Origin: Taiwanofungus camphoratus
Taxonomy: Eukaryota > Basidiomycota > Agaricomycetes > Polyporales > Taiwanofungaceae
Direction: 5' to 3'
NCBI GenBank assembly: GCA_003999685.1
Contig: CP021222.1
Location: forward strand, 1,612,001-1,676,000
Length of the DNA: 64,000 nt
In this document: piece by piece, positions 1 through 11,758 of the stretch
How positions within the stretch are numbered: position 1 is the stretch's first letter
Layout: every line of letters begins with the position of its first letter
The notes under the pieces: generated by a model
What the model was told of the DNA's origin: nothing
Database searches by the model: none
Seen by the model: the letters and a program-made list of their open reading frames with translations, nothing else
Program-made: the position numbers and the translations under genes

Positions 1-3000
1 ATGCTCAACTACCGGTTGAGGTAAAACAGGCTTTGAGGAACGCAGGTATGCCGGGCAGCGACATCTGTGCAACTTCTGCTTTGCACTAACCGATCTTTCT
101 GACTAGATTTCTATCGAGATGCGTACACTGGCGATGTTGATCCACTGACCGGTTTTGCTGTGGTCGCGTCTCGCGAGACATGTTTTGTGTGGAAATATTC
201 TCAGGTATAATTCGTTCGTCGTTGTCATTAAAGTGTTATACGCTTAGACATATTACAGGCCCTGACGGGAACTCCTACATGCTATATCTTTCTCTGCCCG
301 CAAGATGTATTCCAGGACGCCATGGTCACGCCTTTCCACGCTCTAGTACCATATGGCCCATCTCGAGAACCAGGGCTCATTATCAGTTCTCCTACAGGTC
401 AGATTCGTTTCTGGGATAGCCTTGGAATGGGTCTTGCCGGAGGTGATAAATTTGCGCTCTCCTCGCTCGAGTTGGATGAGGGCGAGAACGTAACGACTTT
501 AACGCGGTCAGACGTGTGTGCTCATTTGGCGATGTCTGTGTGAAGGTCCACTTACATGAATGTACCGATAGCCGAAAACATATATAGTCTCTACCTCAAA
601 GGGTCGACTTTTTCGTCTTGTTCTTACTTCAACTGGCGGCAGCTACCACCTCGTCTCCCATGTCTTCAACCGTCCTCAATCACCACTGTCGCTCTCGCGT
701 CTCCTTCCAACTATGTGGTCCGTACCAAATCTCCAACCCCAAGCAGGAAACATCAGTGCAGTTGCTCTTGGGGAGCAAGGTAAAGATGCGACGGGCAAAG
801 ATGTCTGGGCAATTATAGATTTGAGACTTCAGAGATGGAACATGTCTGTCGAAGGATGGGAGGATCTAATACTCGAGGATGATATTGCGGGACCGACTCG
901 CGTGGCTATCCGTGAAGCATTTACTTCTGCATCTCGAGATGATGCTGAATTAGATCTCGAATTGCTGGATCTGAAAATTGATAGGTGACCCACTTAATGC
1001 TAGCGCAAAAGATATAGACTCATACCGTTCCTTTTCGATTTAGTTCAAAAAACCTGGTTATGCTTGTGTCTTATGCTGGCCAGGAAGATGCATCAGTCAT
1101 GGACCTTAGCACTCACCCCCGCCGCATATATGTTGTTGTTCGTCTGCTACACACGGCGGGTGATTTCGAGGTGGTGAATGTGAAAAGCGTACCTTATCAA
1201 AGTGTGAGCCCTTTGGTTGTTTTGCGAAGGTGTAAAGTTGAAATATCGGTTTGATCTCTTAGACTTCCAGCTCGGGCGCCCCGATGCATCCTCGCTTACA
1301 GCTCATTCAGGGTGGGGAGTTGATCGCTATTCAATTTGGGGATGCAGTGACTTTCTGTGCAAGAGGTAGACCGTTTCTCACGGATGAAGCTCGCGTAATT
1401 GACTATGTCTGGCAGAGAAGGAGTATATGGACCGGCTCGAGCTGAAGTCTGCTACAGATCGCACATTAGGTGTTGGTGTTATTGAAGGGCAAAGCGAGTT
1501 ATTGGTCTTGACTGCTGCAACAATGATGAAGGCCTACTTCGATATGGATCAGATAGTCAAATTTGATCCTGAGTATGTGCTTCCACTGCAAAGAGTCCTC
1601 ACCATTCCTATAAGCTTCTTACAATTCTTGGACCGTGATACAGAACTGGCCGTGCAAATCTAATCAAGTCCACCATGACGCAAGCAATCTTGTATGGGTC
1701 CTATATCGAGGTGATTCCTGCTTTTCAGAGTCTTGTTACTTCCGTTTAAGCAGTCGTCATCAGAACCCATTACACTTCAGCTTTCCTCCAGAGATCGACG
1801 AGGAGGCACTTATGGCTGGAGCCGAACACCTCAGTCGGGCGATATTAGAGTCAAGTTCGCTCTCTGCTGATTCGCGGTCCTCAGCAACTTCAATGACGCC
1901 CATTTTTCAGATCCCGAGGTAGTGCGACCGCATCATGATCTCCAGTCGCAAATGGCGGGTCGGAAAGAGCGGCTCAGTTTTCTCATCAAATTTATCAACG
2001 ACAATGCAGCCCTGACCAAGGTAGGATGGGTCTATGTAGTCGAATATGGATGTGCGGTTGACACAGATGGCTCCGATAACAGATGTCTCAGAGAAGCCGA
2101 CAACGACTTGCGACGGATGCCGAGAAGCTATATGCAGCCTATCAACTATGGGTACGGCATGGCGACTTTCTTGGGTGCGACAGCTTCTTGTCATTGTCTA
2201 TTCATCTAGCTGACTCGACTGCAGAGCTAGTCACGCAACCAGCATTCTTAATGAAGCAGTCTATGCCTACATGAACAAGGTCGGTGAAAGCCACCACGAA
2301 GATTGTGTACGAGCATTCTTCAGACTGAGAATTGAAGACCTTGGAAATCTCCTTCCTCATGTTCTGGAAGTTGTTCGGCAATGCGTATACGAGAACAGTC
2401 GCACCCTAACGAACAACGTGGTCGAAGCGAATCGGGTTGTTTTGGTGCATTTTTTCCTAAATTATCACTTGAACTGGACTTGCTGATGCGCGCTGTCCTA
2501 ATTGAAGACGGTACTTCAGTCTGCCACTCATTACAGAGAATACAACTTGGGCGTATACGGCGTCGAGCTTCCATTGATGGATCCGTGGTCAAGTCAGCCG
2601 TTTGTTATCAACATCGTAACAGAGCTGTTCAACACCACGACGAAGCTGGTAGAGATGACGCCCACAGCGAATCTAAATGGAACGCAAACCCAGGAAGGGC
2701 CAAGGGCGCAACTCCCTGAGTTGGCATCGATTCTGTTCGCTTGCATCAAGGAACGGCTTGAGTGGCTAGACAGGTAAATTCTTGACTCAGCAGTGATAGA
2801 TACATCCTTAACTGATGTGCAGCCCTGTTGCAACTGAAACCACATCCGTGCGTGAACGGTCTGAGTTCGAGGACAGATTCCGTCAGCTGCGGCCCGAGGT
2901 TCTAGAGACGCTTCGTGAGCGAATTCAACTATTTCACTCGAGGGTGTTCTGACGTATATGAATACTCACAGGTAGGAACGGCTCCGCTGATGATGCCTTC

Positions 3001-4450
3001 AAGCTGGCGGAAGACTATCGGGATTTCCGTAGTCTAGCATTTCTGTGCCATAAGGATGCTGTATACCCACCTCAGGACAACCCAAATGCGGCGCGAATTC
3101 AGTCTTATATCGAGAAATTCAAGGAGGACTTCACTACAGAGCTCTACCAGTGGTATATTGAACATGGTTGGTCGTCCTGAAACTTTGCAACCTGCCTACG
3201 TGCTTATCTGGTGCGCAGGAGAACTCAGAACTATGTTCACGCAAGAGCATGACGAATATATGGATGCTTTTTTCTCGAAGTACCCAAATCCTGCGATCTC
3301 GTGGATCCATGACCTCGGAAGAGGACGATACGGACTTGTGTCAGAGTCACTCCTTTCCGAGGCAGAAAACGCCACAGAGCTCGTGGCGAAACACGTATGA
3401 TTTCTGTCATCAACATATGACCAAAACAGCTGAAGAACCGTACACAGCTCATGCTCAGCATTGGCAAACTATCTCATCTTGCACAGCTGCACGAAAATGA
3501 TGTTTCCATCAATCAAAACGTCCTTGACGGTCAGTGGCCTCTTTGTGGTTGGTGCAGCTGTCTGATACACGCCGTGCGTAGCATTCCATGACGGCCTGGA
3601 CTTCGTAAGCGTACACGAGACCCTGATTGACGACCTGAAGTCCGCTTTGGTTTCTGTTCGAGCTAGACAATCGCTCGAGATGCAGGTAGAGACGATCGCC
3701 CAGTCCAAAGCGTCAAACCTTGCGGATCGCAGAGCCTTGCAAAATGTGTGTCTCCAGCTGCGCTAAAGACTGTCCCAATCCGTTTGTTGATCTTCCGTTC
3801 AGGTCTTCAAGAAACTGGTCCGTCAGTTACTTCAGGGCAAAGCTCTATCGATGGAGGACGTCGCAGACGTACTGAGTCTGAAGGACAATACGGACACACG
3901 AGAAGACTACACCACCGCACTTCATCTGCTATCTCGTGCCGAGGCAAGTTTGACATCTGCTTGCTCTCGTAGACATACTTACTAGATTGGCAACAGAACA
4001 TCCCTGACACGCGACGATTATCTGCATTCAGAAGTGTGTGGCGGCGGATCTACATCCATGATGAGTGCGTTCACCAATTGTGCCGAACTTGGCGGGTACA
4101 TTTGACACCTTTTCGTTAGCTGGGACATGATCCAACAGACTGCAAATGTCACAGACGCTGAGTTAAATGAGCGTTTGCGGGGCACTGCTCTCTACGTAGC
4201 TCTCCAAGCAACGATGACCAAGCGGCACCAACCAGAGGGGTATGTCTCATCTCCACCCGAGGCCTTGACAATTCCGGAGCAACCTGAGATCGCTCTCCGC
4301 TGGCCTGGTATGTCTCCTGACGAGGTGGAGGCTGTTGAGCGGGACTGTGAGAAGGAAAGCAGACACCTGGAGAACCTAGGATTAGGAAGCATGTACGAGA
4401 GCATGCGCGAGTTGGTCGCTGAAGACGAGGGATGGACAGACATTGCATAA
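1..4450 (+). CDS. NUP133: Nucleoporin Nup133-like, 3' part (5' end outside window)
   Basis: Scaffold nucleoporin of the Y (Nup84/Nup107-160) complex of the nuclear pore. The window opens inside the gene: exon sequence to 45, an intron 46-106, then an exon starting at 107 (DFYRDAYTGDVDPLTGF). Many short introns follow. The first kilobase encodes an N-terminal beta-propeller (VASRETCFVWKYS, YIVSTSKGRLFRLV). The rest is the alpha-helical C-terminal domain, with LAEDYRDFRSLAFLCHKDA near 3010 and KFKEDFTTELYQWYIEHG near 3120, the most diagnostic stretch. It ends at TAA 4448-4450 (EDEGWTDIA). The stop is only 27 bp from the stop of the convergent COA8-like gene. Nup155-type paralogues share the architecture, but the C-terminal motif favours Nup133. 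The individual exon chain was not fully resolved. Confidence 0.85.
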
Positions 4451-4477
4451 TAAGTTATGTACGCTATATGATACAAG

Positions 4478-5069
4478 CTACTCGTTCTTGTTCTCGTTTC
4501 TTGATGCAAATGGGCTCGATATGCGCGCCATGAGCTTTTCGTACTGCAGCCGTGCACCCAACAGGATGCTTGACCAATTCCGCTTCCTCCATTCTGCGCT
4601 GTACCCCTGTTGGCGCGCCGTCTCTTGCACAAGCCATCTTCTGTAAAAGTCGGAAAGCGCGGATTCGCGATCTTCCGCTGAAGACGTTTCGGGCAGACTC
4701 TCGAGCATGGCAGACTTTGCGGCATCAAAGCGTGAGTTACTCTGTGATGTATCGAATGGGGTTGGTGCTCTAAACTAGCGATGACTATGAACAGCTCACA
4801 TCTGCCCAAAATGCATGATTGTATGCGTCTAGCTGCTGTCGCTGCATCTTCCACTGATACTCTTGCGTGTCGCCCCTGAACTCCCTCAAGGAGTACGGAT
4901 GAGGGGCATCAGTACGCACAGGAGGCACATCATCATATATGACTGGACGGATGTTGGAGACGGGATGAGGGGGGCCTACAAGATGACTGCGAACGCCAGT
5001 GCTGCAGAACTGCCGGAACAGCAATCGATGTGGGCAGACGAGCATCATGGCCGTCTGCATGTAAGTCAC
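4478..5069 (-). CDS. COA8: COA8/APOPT1-like mitochondrial cytochrome c oxidase assembly factor
   Basis: Two exons, complement(4478..4741, 4800..5069), give 177 aa. COA8 (APOPT) proteins act in the mitochondrial matrix in cytochrome c oxidase assembly. The N-terminus (MTYMQTAMMLVCPHRLLFRQ) is basic and lacks acidic residues, as expected of a mitochondrial presequence. The family signature follows: HPVSNIRPVIYDD, then HPYSLREF, then QLDAYNHAFWADSNSRF, which is created exactly across the intron (GT donor at 4799, AG acceptor at 4742-4743), then DFYRRWL and EWRKRNW. A second in-frame Met lies three codons after the chosen start. The gene is convergent with Nup133. The name rests on motif recognition. 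Confidence 0.8.
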
Positions 5070-5158
5070 GGTACTGATTAGAAGTCACAGCTTGTGCATG
5101 TCACAGCGGATCACGCAACTCTCGTCATTGGTGAACGGGAATAAGACTTCCGTGTGTT

Positions 5159-5319
5159 TTTTTTTTTTTTGGTGGAGCGTTGCACCTCGGGGATGCTGGG
5201 CCTGACAGTCGACAAGTCGACCTCAGGTTACCCGCTAGTTGTACAGGGAATTTAAACCCCATTGGTTGAAAACAGCAGAGAAAGTATTACCACCGTTGAG
5301 GGAATGCAATTACGCACAG
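5159..5319 (-). repeat. SINE-like retroposed insert with 15-bp target-site duplication
   Basis: A 161-bp insert lies between two perfect 15-bp direct repeats (agacttccgtgtgtt at 5144-5158 and 5320-5334). A run of T directly abuts the left repeat, which is a poly-A tail if the insert is read on the minus strand. Long target-site duplications plus a 3' A tail are hallmarks of LINE-mobilised insertion. On the minus strand a sequence resembling a Pol III B box (ggtttaaattcc, 5258-5247) lies about 60 nt from the 5' end, as in tRNA-derived SINEs. No convincing A box was found. No second copy was noticed in the window. Confidence 0.6.
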
Positions 5320-5340
5320 AGACTTCCGTGTGTTACTGTA

Positions 5341-6073
5341 TCGCCGTTTGCAATAAAGCTGGGACGCGCGGCGACGCCACAGCCAGGAATGATGTACCTA
5401 TATCTCAAGAACGAGAGACCAGAATACCCCACATAGGGGTGATTCTTGAAGCCCTGAATGAGGGCTATTGAACCCCCATAGATATCATTGTGTTATGTGG
5501 AGATTCCATTGATGCCGTTTTGGCCCTGCCCTGTGGGCAAAGAACTCCCTCCAGAGACAAATGAATGTACTTTATAAAATTGTTTATTATACCAAATGGA
5601 TCCTTTTGGATGCCTGAAGTGAGCCCCAGCAAAAAGAATGGCATACAAGCAAGAGTTGAAGTTGAATTGAGGTTTTTGCTGCAGATCCACCGTCCGAGAC
5701 TAATCACGTGACCAAACCTGCCCCGTATATCTCATATAATTCCTCAATTCAGCTTCAACCCTTGCTTGTATGCCATTCTCTTTGCTGGGGCTCACTTCAG
5801 GCATCCAAAAGGATCCATTTGGTATAATAAACAATTTTATAAAGTACATTCATTTGTCTCTGGAGGGAGTTCTTTGCCCACAGGGCAGGGCCAAAACGGC
5901 ATCAATGGAATCTCCACATAACACAATGATATCTATGGGGGTTCAATAGCCCTCATTCAGGGCTTCAAGAATCACCCCTATGTGGGGTATTCTGGTCTCT
6001 CGTTCTTGAGATATAGGTACATCATTCCTGGCTGTGGCGTAGCCGCGCGTCCCAGCTTTATTGCAAACGGCGA
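5341..6073. mobile_element. Foldback/MITE-like element with about 330-bp inverted arms
   Basis: The left arm (5341-5672) and right arm (5742-6073) are near-perfect inverted copies around a 69-bp loop. Both outer ends read tcgccgtttgcaataaagc going inward. TA lies just outside each end (5339-5340 and 6074-6075), which could be a TA target duplication of Tc1/mariner type or simply the last matching bases. No transposase is present and the reading frames inside are mirror images of each other, so this is a non-autonomous foldback element. It lies between the COA8-like and Aim34-like genes. Confidence 0.75.
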
Positions 6074-6199
6074 TAACCGTTGATGTCCCCTGTTCATCGG
6101 GCTCCGATGCTTGCTGGCGTCGACATGACATGAGCTGGTTTTCATTAATGAACTACTTTTTGCTCATGAAACGGGTTGTGTAGATAGTCCTGAAGTTAC

Positions 6200-7211
6200 C
6201 TATTGTCCTCCAGCGGCCTTCTCCTCAGCCTGCTCCGCGGCTTCTTCCGCCTTCTCAGCAAACACCGACGGTACTTGGAAATAACCCGCGGCTACCCACG
6301 AGCCCGTAAGGAGACCCAACAGCGCCCACAAGCCCTGCTTCTCGTCCTTGTCCAGAGTGCGTGAGTAGGACCTTCCTTGTCCTGCCGAAGTTCCCGTTGT
6401 CTCCGCAACATCGAAGAGCTCGCCTGCTTGTGCTACGGGATTGGGCAGCTTGAGTGATGTGGGCAAGTTTAGGTCTTCTGCGAGATCCCGCCAGAAACCT
6501 GAGGGGCCGGGCTGAGACGGCGTCTCGCTTGCAAGCTCAACCTCTGGATTGACGAGATGGTGCGTGGGTCCTCCGCCGTGGTGGGTAGCAGATCCTGCAA
6601 CTGCGATCATTTTGGGCGTGGAGGGCTCGGCCGGTCTGGGTGTAGACTCGGCTTTTACACGGGATGAGTCCCACAGATCTGGGACGAAGGGCTAACCAAT
6701 GCGATGGTAGGGGAACGGCATGCATGGGCAGCACAGTTAATCGTCACTTGATAAGTGTCAGCGCGAGGAATCGAGTTTGCGACATACGATTTGGATTTGC
6801 GGTTCAGGATCTGGCTTTGCGAGATTGGGCAGTTTGACGTTCATGAATTCCTTGGGCCAGGAAGGTGGCGGGGCTGTGGATGGGATGCCCGGCACTTCGG
6901 TGGTCGAAGCATGACGCACTCGCGGGGAAACCAAGGGCGAAGCAGCGAGGACCTTCTTCTCATCGTCCTGGAGCAACCGGGTGACGAGAGTGGCTTTGTT
7001 CCCCTGTCTGCAGGGTATTTTAGTACAGTACATCTTCTCTGAACAAATATCACGTTGCGCACTGGGGCAAGCCTCTTCTCCTCGCCTCTCGCCGGAGGTC
7101 ATTGACGGTTTCGTTTTCCCATGCCTTTGTGAGCAACACGGTCGAGACGAAGGTGCGAGAGTATGTGCTGGAAGATGGCCGAAGCTGGGCACGCAACGCT
7201 GACCGCAACAT
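6200..7211 (-). CDS. AIM34: SAP-domain mitochondrial protein, Aim34-like
   Basis: Three exons, complement(6200..6691, 6788..7007, 7063..7211), give 286 aa. The first about 30 residues (MLRSALRAQLRPSSSTYSR) are Arg/Ser/Ala rich and free of acidic residues, like a mitochondrial presequence. A SAP motif follows (VNDLRREARRRGLPQ, then QGNKATLVTRL across intron 1). After a low-complexity linker there is one hydrophobic segment near the C-terminus (GLWALLGLLTGSWVAAGYF) and an Ala/Glu-rich tail. Presequence, SAP and a C-terminal membrane helix is the layout of fungal Aim34, whose molecular role is poorly defined. The start was set at the Met directly before the presequence; an in-frame Met upstream (7289) would put a hydrophobic stretch before it. 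Confidence 0.7.
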
Positions 7212-7693
7212 TTGAAATGGGAGACCGAGTGGACGCTGGACTAACGCTACTGTATGCCCGAAAGTTATTCGCAAAGGGCACGTGGGCAACGCATGGCGTC
7301 CCCAGGTCGCCTATGCCTATGCATCTTAGATTGTCTCTTCGTATCTTTATTCAATAAGTACGCGCTCGCGCGCGTCGAATTCTTTGTCCTCCTCGTCGAC
7401 GTCAACGACGAGCAGGACACAGGGCTCAATATAGCCAGGCCAGCTACAGATCCCGGTGTTATTATCAGCTTCGCCATCTTTGATATCTGCAGCATCACCT
7501 ACAACTGAGTCACTTGTGAGTACTGACAGTCGCCGCATACAGTACAGCATCTTGGTCTGCCTCGTGTTCCTTCGCCTCGTGTTTATTTCCACAGATCCTT
7601 TTCAGTGGCATGACTCTTTCACTTGCCCCATAATCATCTCGTCCTTCTAATCTTTCACTCACGTTTCCTCTCTTTCTCCTCCTCCTCTAGATC
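7212..7693. promoter_or_regulatory. Divergent intergenic region between the Aim34-like gene and the 7.7-kb gene
   Basis: The two flanking genes diverge, so this 482-bp stretch should hold both promoters. The right end is strongly pyrimidine-rich (7640-7690, tctttctcctcctcctct), typical of the sequence just upstream of fungal starts. No TATA box or recognised operator was seen. Confidence 0.45.
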
Positions 7694-9557
7694 ATGCTTC
7701 TTTCACCCGCGTACGCATCCTCGATCTTGGCCGCGCGTTTGCCGCTCTGACTCTTGTATGCAGGGCTTCGAATGCAAGCCTCCCTTCTTCCCAAGGCTTC
7801 TGGGGGCGTTTTAAGACACCCAAGAGCCAAAAGGATGTGGAGCTCCCCAATAAGCAAGCTCATATGGCTCTCACTAGGCAACGTCTCCTCACGCTTGCTT
7901 TCAACGACATGGAGACGATCCGAATGGTCAGTACTCGATATCCTCCGATTCCCGACTTGGAATGCTCACGCGTAGCCGCAGCTCCCTAATACTTTCGTTG
8001 TGAGTCTGTTACTAGGAGATCGTATGCGACGCAATATCTAATAGCTTCCACAGGAGCTGGACGCCTTGGCACGAGATTGGATCAAGCCCCCATCGGATGC
8101 TATCTTCAGCTTGCGCGTCCCAGTAGAGTATGCGTCGCTTCACGCAGCGGTAGGTCATTCAATACTCCATGGCGTCGATTGTAGACTCATCGTCGTTGTA
8201 GCGATTGGTCGCAGGACCTTATATCTATGTAAGAGCTTGACCTGACGTGCAGAATGTTTAGCTCAGTGATGTATCATGAACAGTTAACAGGAGAAGACTC
8301 ATATCAGATTGCTACCATGGGCGTGCAAGGTCTCAGGGTAGAAATCGTGAGCGATGGCCCCCCGCCACCCGAGGATGAGCCACCGTAAGTCAAAAGTATA
8401 TCGTGCTTCTGTGTAGGATCTGACAATGTAGACTATGATTCAGACCGCCACCGTACGTCTCTTTCGCCTTGTATGAACCTTCCCGCTAACAGTGCTGCAG
8501 ACCTCCTCCAGTCCTGGAGATGCCTGCGACGTTCAGTCTAGAGCTCGCACCGGGTCAACTAGTGGCTTTAGACACGACGATTACCTCAGACGAGCTCGAC
8601 ATGGCACGTATGGAGGACGGGACGACCGTCGACGGCTCATTCTGGGGCAAGCTCGATATCGTACACGACGGCGACACACATAAGCTAGACTTCAGTGGCA
8701 CGCGCATCTCAAACTCCCAGGACGTGACACCGGACCTCATAGTCGATTCGCGCGTCATCACCAAGCTCGCCGTCGCGGCCAAGCCCGCCACGGCTAAGTG
8801 TCACATGAGCATACTCGCACCGAGCCAGCAGTACTGCGACGTTACCCTATCTTTCTCCCCACTCTGGAAGCTGGGGCTGACCTGGCCGCCAGCTGAACCG
8901 CTCTCCGACAGTAAGGTCAAGTACTTCTTGCGTGTGCACCCTGGTGGTGCTGTTGAGCACTTTGAGACAGAAATGATTGCTACGTCATTGTATTATGAAG
9001 CGATGTCAGTGCCGCTATTCGCTTGATGAGCTTTTCTTACCCACATGCGTATACGAACAGACCAGAACCAGGGATGCTTGATCCAAACGAATTCATTGCT
9101 CCCAGAAACGGCTTTGCAATGTCTTTCCGAGACTTCATACCCCACCTCATGAATGTCCTAGATCAGCTAGGAATGTCCCTTCACGCCCGCACGAATTTCA
9201 TCAAGTACGTGTCTTATCGCATTGTGCTATCACGTTATCTCACCTTTGGACCATTCTGCAATTTACAGTAACAACATATCCTCGTTTTCAGCGCATCGAA
9301 ACATCGCGTATCGCTTCATGTCCCCCAGCAAGATCGCTGCAGCGATCGATATCTCCGTGACGACCGAGAATTGTGTCTTCACTCGCCTTTTCCTCATGTT
9401 CCGCGGGATATCGGACGACGACCTCAGCCTATTCTCAGGTGCAGGCGAGAAGGAGGCCAATGCTGTCAACTGGCGCGAGGTCGTCGGTTGGTCGGAGCTC
9501 TCCAAGGACCCGACACAGTTCCGAATCCTGGAGACTTCGGTGTTAGAGGTGACATAG
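7694..9557 (+). CDS. Conserved-looking protein of unknown function, ten exons
   Basis: I do not recognise a named domain. A consistent ten-exon model (7694..7710, 7764..7926, 7982..7999, 8054..8149, 8202..8228, 8284..8384, 8444..8452, 8501..9004, 9061..9204, 9269..9557) has GT-AG borders throughout and gives 455 aa. Two exons are tiny: 18 nt (7982-7999) and 9 nt (8444-8452, lengthening a proline run). The N-terminal part has NKQAHMALTRQRLLTLAFND. After the proline run comes a soluble, beta-rich looking region, and the C-terminal part has MSFRDFIPHLMNVLDQLG and AHRNIAYRFMSP, the kind of block conserved among basidiomycete proteins of unknown function. No signal peptide or membrane span was seen. 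Confidence 0.75.
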
Positions 9558-10774
9558 ACTTGGATTTCCTCCCAATGTGTTCTGCTCTGTTCTATCCCCC
9601 TTCTTTGTCCACGCATAGGTTATTCCTTTCTTGGTTGTGTCTGTTCGGATTCTCAATCTGTAGTCTTATCACTCACATAGTCGGTAGCGCGCCTTCCAGT
9701 CGGCGCCGTTGTTTCATAGTCGAGGTGGACCTGCGTTCATCTATCGCGTTTTCTGATCGGCATACGTTATCCCTTCTCGCCCACGGACAGAATTCAGCTG
9801 CTGTCTTGCTATCGTAGTAGTCCTTGGTCATGACCATGTAGCCATTTTCCAATTTAAAAACATGTGGATAATCAACAGTGCCCGAAGATTGGCGCGAGCC
9901 AGAACAGAAATTGTGTCGTGTTAGAGAACATTCGTGGGTTACAGTACGTTCATATTACATAGAGGGTCTTGAATACAGGGTAGGAATACAGCGGCGGAGC
10001 GACTCACTTGACTGCGACGATCACCCTTGGTCCACATTCTGAGACCAGTCCCGGTCTGATGTTCTCGTAATATCAGGTCATGAGACACTTCAGCATGCCA
10101 ACCTGCTCCCGAGGTCGAGCCTATGTGCTTTCCCAGTACCTCCAGCGGCTGGAATCTCTTGGCTATTTTGGATACAACCCACAAGACGATTGCAAATAAC
10201 ATGGCCTCGAGCGAACCTCGGTAGATGTGGCGTACGGCATTACGTGGTCTAGCTTGCATTCATGACAGAACGGCTGATGAGCAAGAAACGTGCCACGTCT
10301 TCAACCTACCAGATGGCGAGAGCTGGGATGCTCGTATGATGACGGCGTGGTTTGATGCGATTGAGCGCCGTGAAAGACAGGATCGAAATGGTATATTCAA
10401 GGCTATGGCCAGTCCAACATCAGACCCTTTCCAATACGGACAGTCTGCACGATTCGTTGAAGTAACTGAAGCAATGGACCGATAGTGACTCTAGGAGGAA
10501 AAGAATCTGTTGAGAGGGTTGCAGGCTCTTGCTTCTTGGCCACGTTCACACAAATTCATAGCTAGAGAACCAATGTCAATGCGATGAAGATCAGCTTCCT
10601 TTGCAGAGGTTAATGTCTCCAACAACCGCGAAGAGATGAAGACGGACCACTAACCCTAACCCCAACGAATGGCGGCAGTACGGCATATTCAGCTGGCAAC
10701 TCGCAAGCCCGAACGCGTAACAAATGGCTACTTATTCCTGACTACAACCATTATTACCAACATTGATAATCCCC
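9558..10774. other. Intergenic stretch without a supported gene
   Basis: Two overlapping open frames compete here: 10225-10485 (+), 86 aa with NLPDGESWDARMMTAWFDAI, and 9939-10259 (-), with one possible membrane helix (EAMLFAIVLWVVSKIAK). Neither has a recognisable family or a convincing splice structure, so neither is called. A two-unit telomere-like motif (taaccctaacccc, 10651-10663) lies near the right end. Confidence 0.4.
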
Positions 10775-11339
10775 ATGAGCTCTGCGGCAGGTCAATCTCA
10801 GTCCCCTCAGAAACCTGAATACGGGTTGGTTTCGCGAAACCGTTCAGCAGAGCAGTGTCCAAGCTAACGCTTTTTCGACTTTCTCGCGTCGCTTGTGCGC
10901 AGGGAACCGTCGTTGCATCCTGCAAATGCGCCCCCGATGACGGACGGAAAGTCGTCGTCGTCTCCGCGTCTCCCAGACCTGGACCTCTCGCAATCTGAGT
11001 TCGATCTGACCAAGACCCTTGAGTCTATCCTGGCGAATCCGATCCTACATAATGAGGATCCTGAGTAAGTCATCGTCGCTCACTCCATGCAGCCGGCCGC
11101 CAGCGCTCGGCGGGCGACGCGTTTATGACCCTCGCGTTATGCATGATTGATGCTGCTCTGTACACAGAGCGGAGACGGTGCAGAAACGCGCCAGTAATGT
11201 CTTCAAGTTGTCCCAGGAGAATGAAAAGCTCAAGGCAGAGCTCAGAGCGATGACAGAGAGGTTGGAGGCCGCAGAGCGGAAGCAGCAGGAGCTCGCGAAG
11301 AGAGCGCGTTTCAAGGAGCGGAACGATGTTGCATCTTGA
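10775..11339 (+). CDS. Small coiled-coil protein, unknown function
   Basis: Three exons (10775..10824, 10903..11064, 11168..11339) give 127 aa with consistent phases; the first donor is gttggt. The N-terminal half is Ser/Pro/Asp-rich and probably disordered, followed by SEFDLTKTLESILANPILH. The C-terminal half is a strong heptad-type helix (SNVFKLSQENEKLKAELRAM, then ERLEAAERKQQELAKR), so dimerisation by a coiled coil is likely. No catalytic motif was seen. The start is the first ATG that opens a frame joining cleanly to exon 2. Confidence 0.65.
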
Positions 11340-11632
11340 TTGTTGTCGCCCACGAGCCATCCTCTATTATATAGTATACCTTTCCATACCCACACCCATT
11401 CTTCATCATACCAACTTGCCCTTTGCGTGTGTACAATGCATCACTGTCTTTCCGCATGATACACATTCGATGTACGATCCGGGCACTATGTTCAGCGGTT
11501 ATCCGGTTTGTATAGTAAAACTGAGATTGTCCGAGAGCTCAGCGCTGGCTTGTCAGTAAGATTGCAATTCGACTCGAACAGCGGCGTACGCGCCTGCAGC
11601 ACTCCACGCAGCCTCAGGAGCGTATAAAAGAC

Positions 11633-11640
11633 CTCTTTCC
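11633..11640 (+). promoter_or_regulatory. TATA box of the oxidoreductase gene
   Basis: A consensus tataaaag lies 119 bp before the ATG at 11759. It is followed by a CT-rich tract and a start context of accaacATGG. It is the only clear TATA element I noticed at a gene of this window. Confidence 0.6.
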
Positions 11641-11758
11641 CATCACCCGCCATCTTATCTTCATCGGCCTACTCGCGCGCCCTGTTATAAGCCCTGTTCT
11701 CCGCTTAAACCTCTTTCCGCCCCACCCTCACCTAGTACTCTCAGCCATCCATACCAAC

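Noticed and set aside
5292-6083. 8-bp repeat accgttga (5292-5299 and 6076-6083) as an hAT-type target duplication for the foldback element
   Set aside because: The left copy lies 41 bp outside the inverted arm and inside the SINE-like insert, so it does not abut the element; likely coincidence.
10651-10663. Telomere-like taaccctaacccc as a chromosome-end relic
   Set aside because: Only two units in normal gene-bearing DNA, with no subtelomeric features; too short to interpret.
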